Below, piece after piece: positions 8,866-17,947 of a stretch of DNA of 47,536 nt. The DNA is from Nostoc sp. ATCC 43529 (GTDB lineage Bacteria; Cyanobacteriota; Cyanobacteriia; Cyanobacteriales; Nostocaceae). The stretch is from assembly GCA_003326205.1 (NCBI GenBank), contig LWTK01000062.1, forward strand, positions 1 through 47,536, given 5' to 3'. A model generated the notes under the pieces. The model saw only the letters and a program-made list of their open reading frames with translations, searched no databases and was not told the DNA's origin. The position numbers and the translations under genes are program-made. Each line of letters starts with the position of its first letter. Within the stretch, counting starts at the first letter, position 1.

Positions 8866-9868
8866 GAATTATCTCCTAGTAATATTTAAATAACAGTTTG
8901 AAAAGTGAAGTTGATTAATCACCACACATATCCCTTTTTTTGCCACTCTCGGAAAACAATAATCAAAGCCATATCTGAAACTCTGATTTAATCAAGGTTT
9001 AGAGCTTTATTTTCTGACAGAAACTAAAATTTCTAGATAAAAACTGAAAATTAAAGCCCCGTGACCCTTTTAGCTATTGCATTCTCCCAAAGTGATAGAA
9101 GCGTTCGAGGAAAGCGATCGCATTCCCAATGAATGTAAAGAAACATTTCTGTTTCTTAGAAGCGTCCCACGAGGGGCAAGTCAAAAGTCAAAAATATAAA
9201 ACCTCCTCGCTATGAATAAAAGAAACACTTCATTAATCAAAAGCTCAATTTTATAAGGTTTTGGCAAGTGTTTCTTGAAACAGGGATATAGTAATCTGAA
9301 TTGATACGTGAGAAAATACGGAGATTAAAAGTACCTATTTATAAGCTTTTCAGCGTTTCTCTCGCTCACAAATGATTTAGGATTTTTAATCAAGTGATCT
9401 GGTATTTCAATTTCGTGTAATGATTGCTCAGATTTTGTAACTAAGCCAACTCTAAGGGCATTGCATAATTAAGGGATGAACTGTTCAAAGTTTAAAACAG
9501 AAGTGATACCCCTTACAGTACCAGGGCTTAAAGCCTAATTCTTTCGCTCTATAGTTTCTGAACTTTGCCTAAATTTAGTTCCTTCATTAGATGCAAAACT
9601 CCAGCTTCATTCACCACTCTTAGGAATTAGATTCCAGCTAAAACCATACCTCTTATGAGTGAAAGTAAAACTTTGAAGGGGAATATCTTACCATCTTGAG
9701 TCAAGGCTATTTGAGTTTTTGTACACATAGTGTCTACCTTTGTATACAAAGAGCCGCGATTCGGCATCTTAAGCGTGGAGTTTTTGAGGGGGCGCGGGTG
9801 CAACTGTCAGTAGACCGAAAAGTTTGGCGATCGTAAAAAAATAGTAGCTTGCGAAGTTTATCCCTCTT
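8866..9868. other. 1-kb stretch without a supported gene
   Basis: AT-rich, with one HIP1 site and many stops in all frames. A perfect 8-bp hairpin with a 4-nt loop (AAGAAACA / TGTTTCTT, 9138-9157) is the only structure I could support. The promoter of the C70 peptidase gene must lie near 8870-8950, but no convincing hexamers were found. Confidence 0.4.
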
Positions 9869-10345
9869 CTAAGACACCAGATTTGCTAAGGGTTGAGGAA
9901 TAAGTTCAAAACCAAAAGCCTGGGCTTTTTTGTGGAGATTATTAACCATTCGCTCTCGGTAACGCTGCTCATAATAATCCATGCCAGGATCGGTATAATC
10001 TCCACCTGATGTCCAAAGTTTGTAAAAAATGCGGGCAATTTTATGAGCGGTAGCAGTAATAGCTTTAGGAGAGCCAAGCCGAGAACGTAAGCGGCGATAA
10101 AATGCACCCAAAGCAGAATTACTTTTTCCGGCAGTTTGTGCTGCCATGCGGAAAGCATTGGCGGCGCGGTTGACTACAGGAGGAGTCTGAGAACTCTTAA
10201 TTTTGCCACCAGTAATGCGGCTGCCAGGGCAAAGACCAAGCCAAGAAGTAAAGTGTTTGACTGTGGGGAACCGACTGGGATCTAAACCAACTTCAGAAAG
10301 AATGATTTGTACTGTCAGGACACTTATATATAGGGATTTTGCCAA
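9869..10345 (-). pseudogene. IS110-family transposase, C-terminal fragment
   Basis: The frame encodes the C-terminal Transposase_20-type domain of IS110/IS116 elements: LSEVGLDPSRFPTVKHFTSW, LGLCPGSRITGGKI, NRAANAFRMAA and the closing YYEQRYRERMV. Full-length members are 350-450 residues with an N-terminal DEDD domain. Here the similarity begins at about residue 10 of the 158-codon frame, just after a short A/T-rich junction at 10320-10345. The catalytic N-terminus is therefore missing and the element is dead. The first residues (MAKSLYIS) are probably not IS sequence. Confidence 0.8.
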
Positions 10346-10509
10346 AATTTGCCAAAATTTTTGTAGGCTCTTATTTTGGCAAAGGTATTGATCTATTAAC
10401 TTTATTTACAGATTTTACAGCTAAGACAATGGACATCTGTCACAATGAATTTTCTAAAACCCTTACAGGCAAATAGTTATAGCTCAGAGGATAGGCTTTC
10501 AACCACACA

Positions 10510-11208
10510 GTATTTATTATTCTCTTTGGTAGGCGAAAAGCAATTATTGACCCTCACGCTGCAAGTATGCGCGGCTCAAATCAGGCGGAACTATTAAAAA
10601 CGTTAAAAGCTATATGCAGCAAGCTTTTTCAGACCATCTTGCTTAAAATTACACATATCTCGGCTCAATACCTACCGCACGAGTTTTGAAGATCAGCCCA
10701 ACCACAGTGATTGAAGAATTAAAAAAAAGATCGCCATCTCGAACAAGTTAACAAAGCGCTTCTAGAGCAGATGGAGATTAATTCAGAACCCGTTATGGTA
10801 GTGCGTGTAGAAGAGGCTGAAATGGATGAAATGTGGAGTTTTGTGCAGTCTAAAAAGCAGCAACGTTGGCTCTGGTCTGCCATTGACCATCGGACTGGTA
10901 AGATGCTTGCCTACGTCCTAGCACCCCATGAAGATGCTGCCTTAATCAAGCTCAAACAGTTGTTGCATCCATTTGGTCTGGCTCACTTTTACACCGACGG
11001 TTGGGGAGCTTATTTACGTTTGCTTGATCAGCAACATCACACTCTTGGAAAAGCCAATACTCAGAAGATTGAACGAAAGCATTTAACTCTAAGAACTCGC
11101 ATCAAGCGGTTAGCTCGTAAAACGATTTGTTTCTCCAAATCTACCTTATTGCATGACATTGTGATTGGATTGTTCATCAACCGCTATGAGTTTGGTCGGG
11201 CAGTTTAA
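10510..11208 (+). pseudogene. IS1-family element, insA part decayed
   Basis: The insB-like half (10771-11208) is open and well conserved: VEEAEMDEMWSFV, WLWSAIDHRTGKMLAYVL, FYTDGWGAYLRLL and IERKHLTLRTRIKRL, with the DDE Asp and Glu candidates in place. Upstream, the end of insA is readable in another frame as ARVLKISPTTVIEELKK (about 10675-10727), running into a stretch of 8 A (10721-10728). After that, HLEQVNKALLEQMEIN continues in the insB frame. IS1 elements use a slippery A-run to make InsAB', but the direction of shift needed here is not the usual -1, and the N-terminal zinc-finger part is lost. Probably inactive. Confidence 0.75.
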
Positions 11209-11302
11209 CTCTTTCCACAGGTCTAGAACATTACCCATATTCACAAAAGAGCATTCAAGGTGTTCAACAGAGAATCGAAACAAAACCAGTAAATCTTTGG
11301 AA

Positions 11303-12652
11303 TTAAAGACGACAAGCGCAAATAAATTGCTCTATGGAGGCTTCGATGGAAATTATTTGCTCTATCCATTGTTCCATAGCCTGTGAACTAGTGAATGTGG
11401 TTTTATTAACAACAGGAGCCGTAGAACCATCTCCTAAAAGTATAGGCGGAAGTATCATTGAAGTTTGGTATAAGTTTTCTATAGACAGCAAATTTTGCCC
11501 CCAAGTCCCCCTTTTTACAAAATTTTCTCTTCCTATAGAGAGTAAAGACCTCAATTGTTCTGTATAGATTCCCTCTAAAATTTCATTTTCTAATTGCTTC
11601 ATTTTAGCTAGTACTAAACTATTAATTTTTTCTAAGTTAGGAAGTCCAGAATTTTTAAGAGCTTCTTGCAACCATTGGTCAACAGATACTCCATTCTGAA
11701 ATTTGGGAGCTTGTTTTGCAATAGTAAAAAAGGCAAACCCCGGATCTGCAAGTTCTTGAAGTGCTTGCACTCTTTCTTCCAATATATTAAACTCTTGTGG
11801 GACAGTTAAGGAATAAAATAAATCCTCAGGTAAGTTTAGGCAGAGTGTCGCTAATGCCGAGGAAAATTTATAAGATTGAAAAATTTCATTAATTCCAATT
11901 GAATTTGCTAAACAATGCGTTGCAACTGAGTAAATCACTAATTCTGGATTGTATAATTTTTGCACAATTTCTTGCTCTAAACGGGATTTTTCTACCAATC
12001 TAGAATCATTATCTAGGAGCGCAAGTGCTTGAATTTTAATGTTCAATTCTGCATATGTTGCATTAGATTCTGTTAATGCAAACATACTAAATGGGACACG
12101 AATAATATGCTGGTTGTTAGGGGTTGAAAAAATAGTAAAAACAAAAGGTCTATCTGTTTTCACGCGACCATCAATGCCAAATTCAAGACCAGATCCATAC
12201 TGATATTGCCAAGGTATAGTAGCTGCTTCTTGCTGATTTACTTTATATTTTTCTGTATAGTAGATTGCAAGCCTTGCTCTTTGTCGCTCAGAATTAGCAA
12301 TTGCTATTCTATAAAATTCTTCCTCCTTTTGATTAGTCCATGCATTGATAGCATTGTAAATAAGAACTAGTTGTCTTTGTCCCCAAAGAGTAGATGTATG
12401 ATCTAGCCAATGGGTTAATTCATGTACAGAAGTTGAGCAGAATCGTGTTAGTGATTCATATGAATCTTGTATAGCGTGTGATTGAAAGTTGCTTAAAAGT
12501 TGTGAAAAGGTTTTTTCATCTAGATAGTCAAGAACAACTAATTGTGAGAAATCATCATAGGAGCCAATTGTTTCAAGGTTAGCAAAAATACCTAAATTTT
12601 TTGCATGGTACTTAATTTTTTGAATAGTTTCTTGACTTTTATTTCTAAGCAT
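11303..12652 (-). CDS. HEXXH-motif protein of unknown function
   Basis: 449 residues. Residues 77-81 read HELTH within FCSTSVHELTHWLDHTSTLW, a zincin-type HEXXH motif followed by another His, so a zinc metallopeptidase activity is plausible. A third ligand cannot be placed by eye. The rest is mostly helical. It is low in GC and divergent from the parA operon, sharing a 155-bp intergenic region full of TGCAGTAA-like repeats, so it may be co-regulated by the partition RHH protein. I do not recognise a named family. Confidence 0.65.
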   Translation of the reverse strand: MLRNKSQETIQKIKYHAKNLGIFANLETIGSYDDFSQLVVLDYLDEKTFSQLLSNFQSHAIQDSYESLTRFCSTSVHELTHWLDHTSTLWGQRQLVLIYNAINAWTNQKEEEFYRIAIANSERQRARLAIYYTEKYKVNQQEAATIPWQYQYGSGLEFGIDGRVKTDRPFVFTIFSTPNNQHIIRVPFSMFALTESNATYAELNIKIQALALLDNDSRLVEKSRLEQEIVQKLYNPELVIYSVATHCLANSIGINEIFQSYKFSSALATLCLNLPEDLFYSLTVPQEFNILEERVQALQELADPGFAFFTIAKQAPKFQNGVSVDQWLQEALKNSGLPNLEKINSLVLAKMKQLENEILEGIYTEQLRSLLSIGRENFVKRGTWGQNLLSIENLYQTSMILPPILLGDGSTAPVVNKTTFTSSQAMEQWIEQIISIEASIEQFICACRL

Positions 12653-12660
12653 AAGAGTAA

Positions 12661-12810
12661 AATGCAGTTTTATGTAATTATTTATACAGCTTTTACATGA
12701 AGGACTCTTCCTCGTAAATTACTGCAAAATTTACTGTATTTTATCACTGTATTCCATTTCAAGTTAAAGTAAATGCAGTAATTTTTTACAGTATATAGAG
12801 CAGTAAAATG
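12661..12810. repeat. parS: Partition-site repeats upstream of parA (candidate centromere)
   Basis: The region between the divergent genes contains several copies of a TTACTGCA/TGCAGTAA-type motif: TGCAGT (12663), TTACTGCA (12719-12726), two ACTGTATT variants near 12731-12752, AATGCAGTAA (about 12772-12781), TTACAGTA (about 12786) and GCAGTAAAA just before the ATG. The same motif recurs inside parA (13100-13120) and after the RHH gene (13769-13812). This fits a centromere and operator for a ParA/RHH-type partition system, which usually bind clustered short repeats. Confidence 0.6.
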
Positions 12811-13446
12811 ACTGTTATCTGTTTTGCTAACTTAAAGGGGGGCGTAGGAAAATCAACCACTGCTGCCCATTTCGCCTACTGGCTAGGCATCGTCAAAAAA
12901 GGCAATATAGCCGTAGTCGATGCGGATGGTCAGGGTAGTACATCAATGTGGTTGGAGGGATTGAACTTGGATATTCCTTTTTACCGTATTACTGACCCCG
13001 ATACCCTGGCAGAAGAAATTCCCAAGATCGAGAAAGAAGTAGATTACTTGGTCGTGGATAATGCAGGGAATTTGGGTGAAGCCACCAGATGTACATTACT
13101 TACTGCAAAAATTGCAGTAATTCCGGTTACACCCTCTGGCTTGGATTTAGTATCAGCAGCTGCCGCCGTCAGGATAGTCCGCCAAATTCAGAAAGCCAGA
13201 AGTGGGTTGCCTATCGCTGGCATCTTTATCAATAGGGCAATTAAAAATACTAAGCTGCTCAAGGAAGCTCAGGATTTACTGAGTCAGTTAGAGGGCATTA
13301 CTGCCTTCAAGCAAGTAATTTACCAACGACAGGCGATCGCAGATGCCTTTCTTCAAAAAACTACAATCTGGGGAATGAAAGGCGCACAAGATGGAGCATC
13401 TGATTATCAAAAATTATTTAACGAGATTTTGAGGTTGGCGAAATGA
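12808..13446 (+). CDS. parA: ParA-type partition ATPase
   Basis: 212 residues, a small ParA/MinD-like P-loop ATPase. The deviant Walker A with signature lysines is FANLKGGVGKSTTAAHFAYW, Walker A' is VVDADGQGSTSMW, and Walker B lies in DYLVVDNAGNLGEA. It lacks the N-terminal HTH of long ParAs, so it belongs to the short group whose operon is regulated by the partner DNA-binding protein. It uses ATP-dependent, non-specific nucleoid binding to move plasmid copies. Its stop overlaps the start of the RHH gene (ATGA). An inverted repeat matching the upstream motif lies inside the gene at 13100-13120. Confidence 0.9.
   Translation: MTVICFANLKGGVGKSTTAAHFAYWLGIVKKGNIAVVDADGQGSTSMWLEGLNLDIPFYRITDPDTLAEEIPKIEKEVDYLVVDNAGNLGEATRCTLLTAKIAVIPVTPSGLDLVSAAAAVRIVRQIQKARSGLPIAGIFINRAIKNTKLLKEAQDLLSQLEGITAFKQVIYQRQAIADAFLQKTTIWGMKGAQDGASDYQKLFNEILRLAK
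13100..13120. repeat. Partition motif inverted repeat inside parA
   Basis: TTACTGCAA (13100-13108) and TTGCAGTAA (13112-13120) form a perfect 9-bp inverted repeat with a 3-nt spacer, within the parA coding region. The half-site equals the motif clustered upstream and downstream of the operon, so it may be an intragenic partition or spreading site. Confidence 0.5.
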
Positions 13447-13787
13447 CCAAAAAACCTCGAAATGCTCTGACTGAATTGGTGTCACAATTCTCCTTTGATG
13501 ACCTAGCGGGAGAAACTACGGAAAAACCAAAACGTCCTTCTAGCTCTAAGCAACAATCTTCGCCAAAAGCATCCAAAAAACAAAGCCAAAAAACAGAAGA
13601 TAACCTAAATTTACTGGAGAAATTAAAGCAGCAGCAGAAGACGGAAACAACCCGTATTACCTTGGATTTAGATCCAGAAACTTACGAGCATTTAAACCAA
13701 CTTGCCGAATATACGGGGATGACTAAAGCCAAGCTACTCAGGGCTTTGATTCAAGAAACCGCCAAATTACTGCAAAAATCGCAGTAG
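13443..13787 (+). CDS. parB: Ribbon-helix-helix partition protein
   Basis: 114 residues; the start overlaps the parA stop by 4 nt (ATGA). The N-terminal half is disordered, Lys/Ser/Gln-rich and basic (KPKRPSSSKQQSSPKASKKQ). The C-terminal 45 residues form an RHH DNA-binding fold: strand TRITLDLDPETYEHLNQLAE, then TGMTKAKLLRALIQETAKLL. This is the usual layout for the ParB-equivalent of short-ParA systems: a flexible tail that stimulates ParA and an RHH that binds centromere repeats and represses the operon. The likely sites are the TTACTGCA repeats around the operon. Confidence 0.8.
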   Translation: MTKKPRNALTELVSQFSFDDLAGETTEKPKRPSSSKQQSSPKASKKQSQKTEDNLNLLEKLKQQQKTETTRITLDLDPETYEHLNQLAEYTGMTKAKLLRALIQETAKLLQKSQ

Positions 13788-13820
13788 AAATTGCAGCATA
13801 AAATGCAGTAATATTTTTTC
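13769..13820. repeat. Partition-type repeats downstream of the RHH gene
   Basis: Four half-sites lie within 50 bases: ACTGCA near 13769, CGCAGTA, TTGCAGC and TGCAGTAA, the last at about 13804-13812. They overlap the end of the RHH gene and the intergenic space. They match the motif upstream of parA, so the centromere may be split on both sides of the operon. Confidence 0.5.
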
Positions 13821-13849
13821 TGTATAAGTACGGCTATAATTTCATGAAA

Positions 13850-16800
13850 TCACACCAAAGCCTCACTACAAACAATTATGGGAATTGGCTGAGATAAGGT
13901 AGGTAAGCTATTATCTTGCAACTCGTGCATATTATGTTGACGGTAAATCTGTACTAGCTGGTTAAACAATTCCTTGTCTGTGAAACCATCACGCCGCAGT
14001 TTGTTTAACTCGCGGTTAACAGCTTGGTTCACACTCAAGCGGAACGCTTTTTCTAAAATATTGACCTGACCTTTTAGTTCCTCATCTGTAGTTGACTTAA
14101 AAAATATTCTCAGTTCCCGCAGAATATACCTTTGTCCCTGAGTCAAACGTTGGTTAAATTCCCGTTCTGCTTGGCGATGTTTTACTTCTTCTGCAAATTG
14201 ACCTTTGACGCGCATCACAGCAGCGTTATGGTCTTTGGGAAGTGCCAAGGTGGGGGTGCTGTCATCAGCTTTAATTGCACCTAAGATACGGGGGATATCT
14301 CTAGAAATTATTTCTCCTTTGTCATCTAATAAAAATAGTTGCTGGTAGCCTTTAATATCAGGTCGATTGGGGTCGGAAGCTTCGCAGAAAATATATGTCC
14401 CCTTTTGCATGGAAAATTTAGTGGTGCGAATCCCATGCGGTAAATTAGCAATGCGTTCAAACTCACCTGGGTCTTCTTTTTGTAATTTTCTGAGGATTTC
14501 TTCTGCCTCATTTAAATCTAAAAAATTATCTTCATCCTCAATATCAAATAGACTCAACTGTTTACCTTGTTGTTCGTAAATGGCATACATTGCTTCTTCG
14601 TTGAGTCTTTCTGTCAGGTCAAGTATTGCAGCATCTTCACCTATGGTATCGTGAATTTCTTGTATTCTGTTTTTAAGTTTTTGTTTCAAACCTAAATTGC
14701 GCTCAATGCCTAGTTCTGGTAAAAAGTTATATCCATAGATGACATCTTTCTCACTGCCAATACGGTCAATACGGCCAAAACGCTGAATAAGCTTAACTGG
14801 GTTCCAATGCAAATCATAATTAATGATTAAATCACCATCTTGCAGGTTTAAACCTTCTGCTAATACATCGGTAGCAATCAAGGTATTAAGTTCTGATTCT
14901 CCGGGTTTAAATTTATATTCTTTGTTGGCGTTAGGAGCAAACCTTCCTACTAGCCGTGCTTTATTTTTGCTGTTACCGCTATAAATTACATCAATATCAT
15001 GACGCTGGCCATCTGGGTTTAAATTCTCAGATAAATACTTAGCTGTATCGGCATATTGAGTAAAAATTAAACGTTTTTTATCTCTAAGATTTGGTTTAGA
15101 TAACCATTTGATTAAAGTCTGTAATTTAGTATCTTTATCAGGGGTAATTGGTTCTACTAAATCCAAAATATTTTTCAACAGTTTAATATCATGCTCGATA
15201 TGCTGTTGTAATCTTTTTGCATCAAAATCCGATAAGTCATATTTATTACATACCTGTTTTAATGCGTCCATCAAATCCTGTTCTTCTGCTTGATTATAAT
15301 CTTCCGACAGCAGAGTTTGGGCTTCTTCTCCAGCGGGTACAAAACCTTGAGATAGTGCTTTTAAAAATCTTTCATGCACTATCAATAATTTCTTGATAGT
15401 TTCTTGGAAAGCGTAAACACTCGATTCAAAACGCTTAAATAATAATACCCGCATCAAACCCCGGAGGTTAGCACCTGCACGTTGCAAAGTATTATAAGGT
15501 TCTTGCTTTTGTTTGTCTTTTAAAACATAATTCCACAGCCCATAACGTGCATAGCTAAGTTCGTTTGTGGGTGGTTTAACCAGTTGACGCTTGCGGGACT
15601 TACCCATGTATTGCCGTAAATCCTGATACAGTCCTTGGTATGTGTCCTCAATGCTGTATTCAATGGTTTCTAGTTCGCGTTTGGGGAAAAAGCGATGTTT
15701 ACCACCAACGATGACATAAGCGCGTCGGTTTCCGTCTAGGTACTCTCTAAAGTTAGCTGGGTCAACTTGTTGATGAGTTTTTGAATCAAAACCGTAAAAA
15801 CGTAAGATGTGGTTGCGTGTACGGCGGATAAGGATATGAGAAAGTAACTCTGGTAATTTTTTCGCACCCTTTTCTACTAATTGAAAGTATTCTTTTAAAT
15901 TAGGTGGGTCTATTGGTAAATCAGTTTTATCATCTTGATGAAATAATTTTAACTGGTAATAAATATCCCAAACACTCTTATTTCGAGGAGTAGCTGTCAA
16001 CAAGCAACAACGTTTACCCGCACCTAAAAACGCTTCTACAACTTTATATCTTTGAGTATTATTATTTCGCAGGTTATGACTTTCATCTATGAGTACAAAA
16101 TCTCTATCTTGAAATCTAAAGTCATTTAATAATGCTTTTACGTCTCCATCATCATCTTCTTTCAACATTCCCATTGAAAGGACGCGAGCATTTAACTGGT
16201 AAACTTCATTATATCTATCCCACATTTCTATAAGTGGTGCAGGGCAAATAATTAAAGGACGTGCGCGTTCTACTTGTTCAAATCTTTTAATAATTGCAGC
16301 GCCAATAAAACTCTTTCCTAGCCCTACTACATCAGAAACAAAAGCTCCGCCATAATCTCTGATATTTTGGACGGCATTATTAACAGCTACTTTTTGAAAA
16401 TCTGCTAATTGTTTACTAATTTCATCTTCTAGAATTAAATCTTTTGGTGCAGTATCTTCTAATCTATCTTTGACTAAAGCGTAGAGAGTTTTATAGTAAA
16501 TATCATAAGGACGGACTATAGAACCCGCCCAAGATTGTTTCATCTCTCTCATTAATGCTTCATTAAAATCTTCCGCTTCATTCCACAATTCATCAAACCA
16601 ATGAGTTAATTCTGTATGGTTATCGTTTCCGTGGATGGTTACATTCAGTTCAGTATTATGGGTAATACCAGAAAGGGTAAGATTGGATGAACCTACAATA
16701 GCAATTCCTTTTTCTTGACGCTCTAAAGCTCTACCTTTGCTATCATAAACAGTACCGTAATCAAAAATATAGGCTTTGGCGTGTAAAGTTCCTTTTGTGT

Positions 16801-17215
16801 AAACGCGGACATGAAGCCGTTTTTCTTCTATCATTTGGACTAGGTTTTTAACCAGCGTCTCGGCTTCATCCGTCTGATCCATTAATTCAATACTAGAACG
16901 GATATTGGCTGCTGTTTCATTCGCCATGCGCTTTTCTTCACTGCGCTTCGGATATTTCTGTGCTTCGATTTTATCTTCAATCAATTCTAATCTTCGGTAT
17001 CCTTGGGCGATTTGTTCGATAGTTTCGCGGTTGCTAGTATTACCAATTAACAGGCGTAATTCTTTAATATTGGTGAGGCGTTCTGCAATGGCAGTGAAGC
17101 CAGAAAGGAAGAAATAACCTACCGCAAAATGTGCCGCTTCTGTTGAGTCGAGAATGCGTTTAATTTGGTCTACTAATTTTTGATTGCGGTTGTCTATAAT
17201 ATCGTGGGTAGGCAT
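13850..17215 (-). CDS. PLD-nuclease/SNF2-type helicase of a restriction-like operon
   Basis: 1121 residues. Domain order: a phospholipase D-type nuclease domain (residues about 1-230) with one HKD-like set, His145 and Lys147 in TLHAKAYIF followed by Asn178 in VGSSNLTLSG; then a superfamily 2 helicase with Walker A VSDVVGLGKSF (Lys301), DEAD-like box LIDESHNLRN and motif III LLTATPRN. The C-terminal helicase half has FTQYADTAKYL, LIATDVLAEGLNLQ and motif VI QRFGRIDRIGS. The last 200 residues are helical and basic. It starts 3 nt after vapC in the same operon as a large N6-adenine methyltransferase. This combination recalls DISARM and related multi-gene restriction systems, but drmA/drmB partners are not present. 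Role inferred: DNA translocation and cleavage of unmodified DNA. Confidence 0.85.
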   Translation of the reverse strand: MPTHDIIDNRNQKLVDQIKRILDSTEAAHFAVGYFFLSGFTAIAERLTNIKELRLLIGNTSNRETIEQIAQGYRRLELIEDKIEAQKYPKRSEEKRMANETAANIRSSIELMDQTDEAETLVKNLVQMIEEKRLHVRVYTKGTLHAKAYIFDYGTVYDSKGRALERQEKGIAIVGSSNLTLSGITHNTELNVTIHGNDNHTELTHWFDELWNEAEDFNEALMREMKQSWAGSIVRPYDIYYKTLYALVKDRLEDTAPKDLILEDEISKQLADFQKVAVNNAVQNIRDYGGAFVSDVVGLGKSFIGAAIIKRFEQVERARPLIICPAPLIEMWDRYNEVYQLNARVLSMGMLKEDDDGDVKALLNDFRFQDRDFVLIDESHNLRNNNTQRYKVVEAFLGAGKRCCLLTATPRNKSVWDIYYQLKLFHQDDKTDLPIDPPNLKEYFQLVEKGAKKLPELLSHILIRRTRNHILRFYGFDSKTHQQVDPANFREYLDGNRRAYVIVGGKHRFFPKRELETIEYSIEDTYQGLYQDLRQYMGKSRKRQLVKPPTNELSYARYGLWNYVLKDKQKQEPYNTLQRAGANLRGLMRVLLFKRFESSVYAFQETIKKLLIVHERFLKALSQGFVPAGEEAQTLLSEDYNQAEEQDLMDALKQVCNKYDLSDFDAKRLQQHIEHDIKLLKNILDLVEPITPDKDTKLQTLIKWLSKPNLRDKKRLIFTQYADTAKYLSENLNPDGQRHDIDVIYSGNSKNKARLVGRFAPNANKEYKFKPGESELNTLIATDVLAEGLNLQDGDLIINYDLHWNPVKLIQRFGRIDRIGSEKDVIYGYNFLPELGIERNLGLKQKLKNRIQEIHDTIGEDAAILDLTERLNEEAMYAIYEQQGKQLSLFDIEDEDNFLDLNEAEEILRKLQKEDPGEFERIANLPHGIRTTKFSMQKGTYIFCEASDPNRPDIKGYQQLFLLDDKGEIISRDIPRILGAIKADDSTPTLALPKDHNAAVMRVKGQFAEEVKHRQAEREFNQRLTQGQRYILRELRIFFKSTTDEELKGQVNILEKAFRLSVNQAVNRELNKLRRDGFTDKELFNQLVQIYRQHNMHELQDNSLPTLSQPIPIIVCSEALV

Positions 17216-17218
17216 TGT

Positions 17219-17662
17219 TCAAGATGCTAAAACTTCACTGAGGATAACAACAGGTAAACCAGGAACATTACGAAAGCCTTTATCGTTGGTGATAAATTGG
17301 TTACAAGTAACAGATAAAGCTATAGCAGCATGAATAGCATCGGGTGTTTTGAGGTTACTTGTAGCCCGAAGATTAGCAGCTTGTCGCAGTATTGATTGAC
17401 TAATAGTAATTAACTGCACTTGAGATGATAATAATAGTTCCTCATAGTCTGCTACTAAAGAATTATTACCATTACGCAATGGAACAACTAAAACCTCCAT
17501 TAATATTAGTTCGCTGCTAATGATTTGAATTTCTCCTGCGTAAAACTTAGACCATAGTGGTTGGAGCAAAGAATAATAGTCTGGATTACCTTCAATGGTA
17601 TAAATAACCACCGAAGTATCTATATAAATAGAGCCACTTGTTGGAAGTATTAGCTTTCCCAT
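17219..17662 (-). CDS. vapC: VapC-type PIN-domain toxin
   Basis: 147 residues, normal VapC length. PIN-domain acidic residues are visible: Asp15 in SIYIDTSVVIY, the Glu in LILMEVLV, the Asp in TPDAIHAAIAL and the Asp in FITNDKGFR. VapC toxins are Mg-dependent RNases acting on tRNA or rRNA. The gene overlaps the antitoxin stop by 13 nt and lies directly before the helicase of a restriction-like operon. That position suggests it stabilises or guards the operon, although the pair could simply have inserted there. Confidence 0.85.
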   Translation of the reverse strand: MGKLILPTSGSIYIDTSVVIYTIEGNPDYYSLLQPLWSKFYAGEIQIISSELILMEVLVVPLRNGNNSLVADYEELLLSSQVQLITISQSILRQAANLRATSNLKTPDAIHAAIALSVTCNQFITNDKGFRNVPGLPVVILSEVLAS

Positions 17663-17889
17663 GATAAGCGTTCTTCTTGTAGTTGTCTGTCTATATCCTC
17701 AGCAGTTCGAGAAGGGTGTCTGCTACGGCTTTCTTCTATAATGTCCAGTACAGAACGACGCTTTGGTTCAGCTTTTTCTGGTAAAATCACGAATACATCA
17801 ACGCTATCGCCTATTTCAGCTTCGGGGATTTCAATTTCTATTTTGTTTCCTGGTAAAACTTTGGTTGTGATACGTAAAGCTGATTGCAT
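17650..17889 (-). CDS. vapB: VapB-like antitoxin
   Basis: 79 residues from ATG 17889, chosen because GAGGA lies 8 nt upstream. A longer frame from 17958 overlaps the methyltransferase stop and has no ribosome site. The N-terminus is beta-rich (MQSALRITTKVLPGNKIEIE, typical of cyanobacterial antitoxins paired with PIN toxins). The C-terminal part is helical and charged (SVLDIIEESRSRHPSRTAED) and probably wraps the toxin. It starts 58 nt after the methyltransferase gene and overlaps vapC. Confidence 0.75.
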   Translation of the reverse strand: MQSALRITTKVLPGNKIEIEIPEAEIGDSVDVFVILPEKAEPKRRSVLDIIEESRSRHPSRTAEDIDRQLQEERLSWES

Positions 17890-17947
17890 AGTTTTTTCCT
17901 CAACTTTTCTTAATACTGTAGGTGAGATTGTTGTTTTCTCTATTGTG

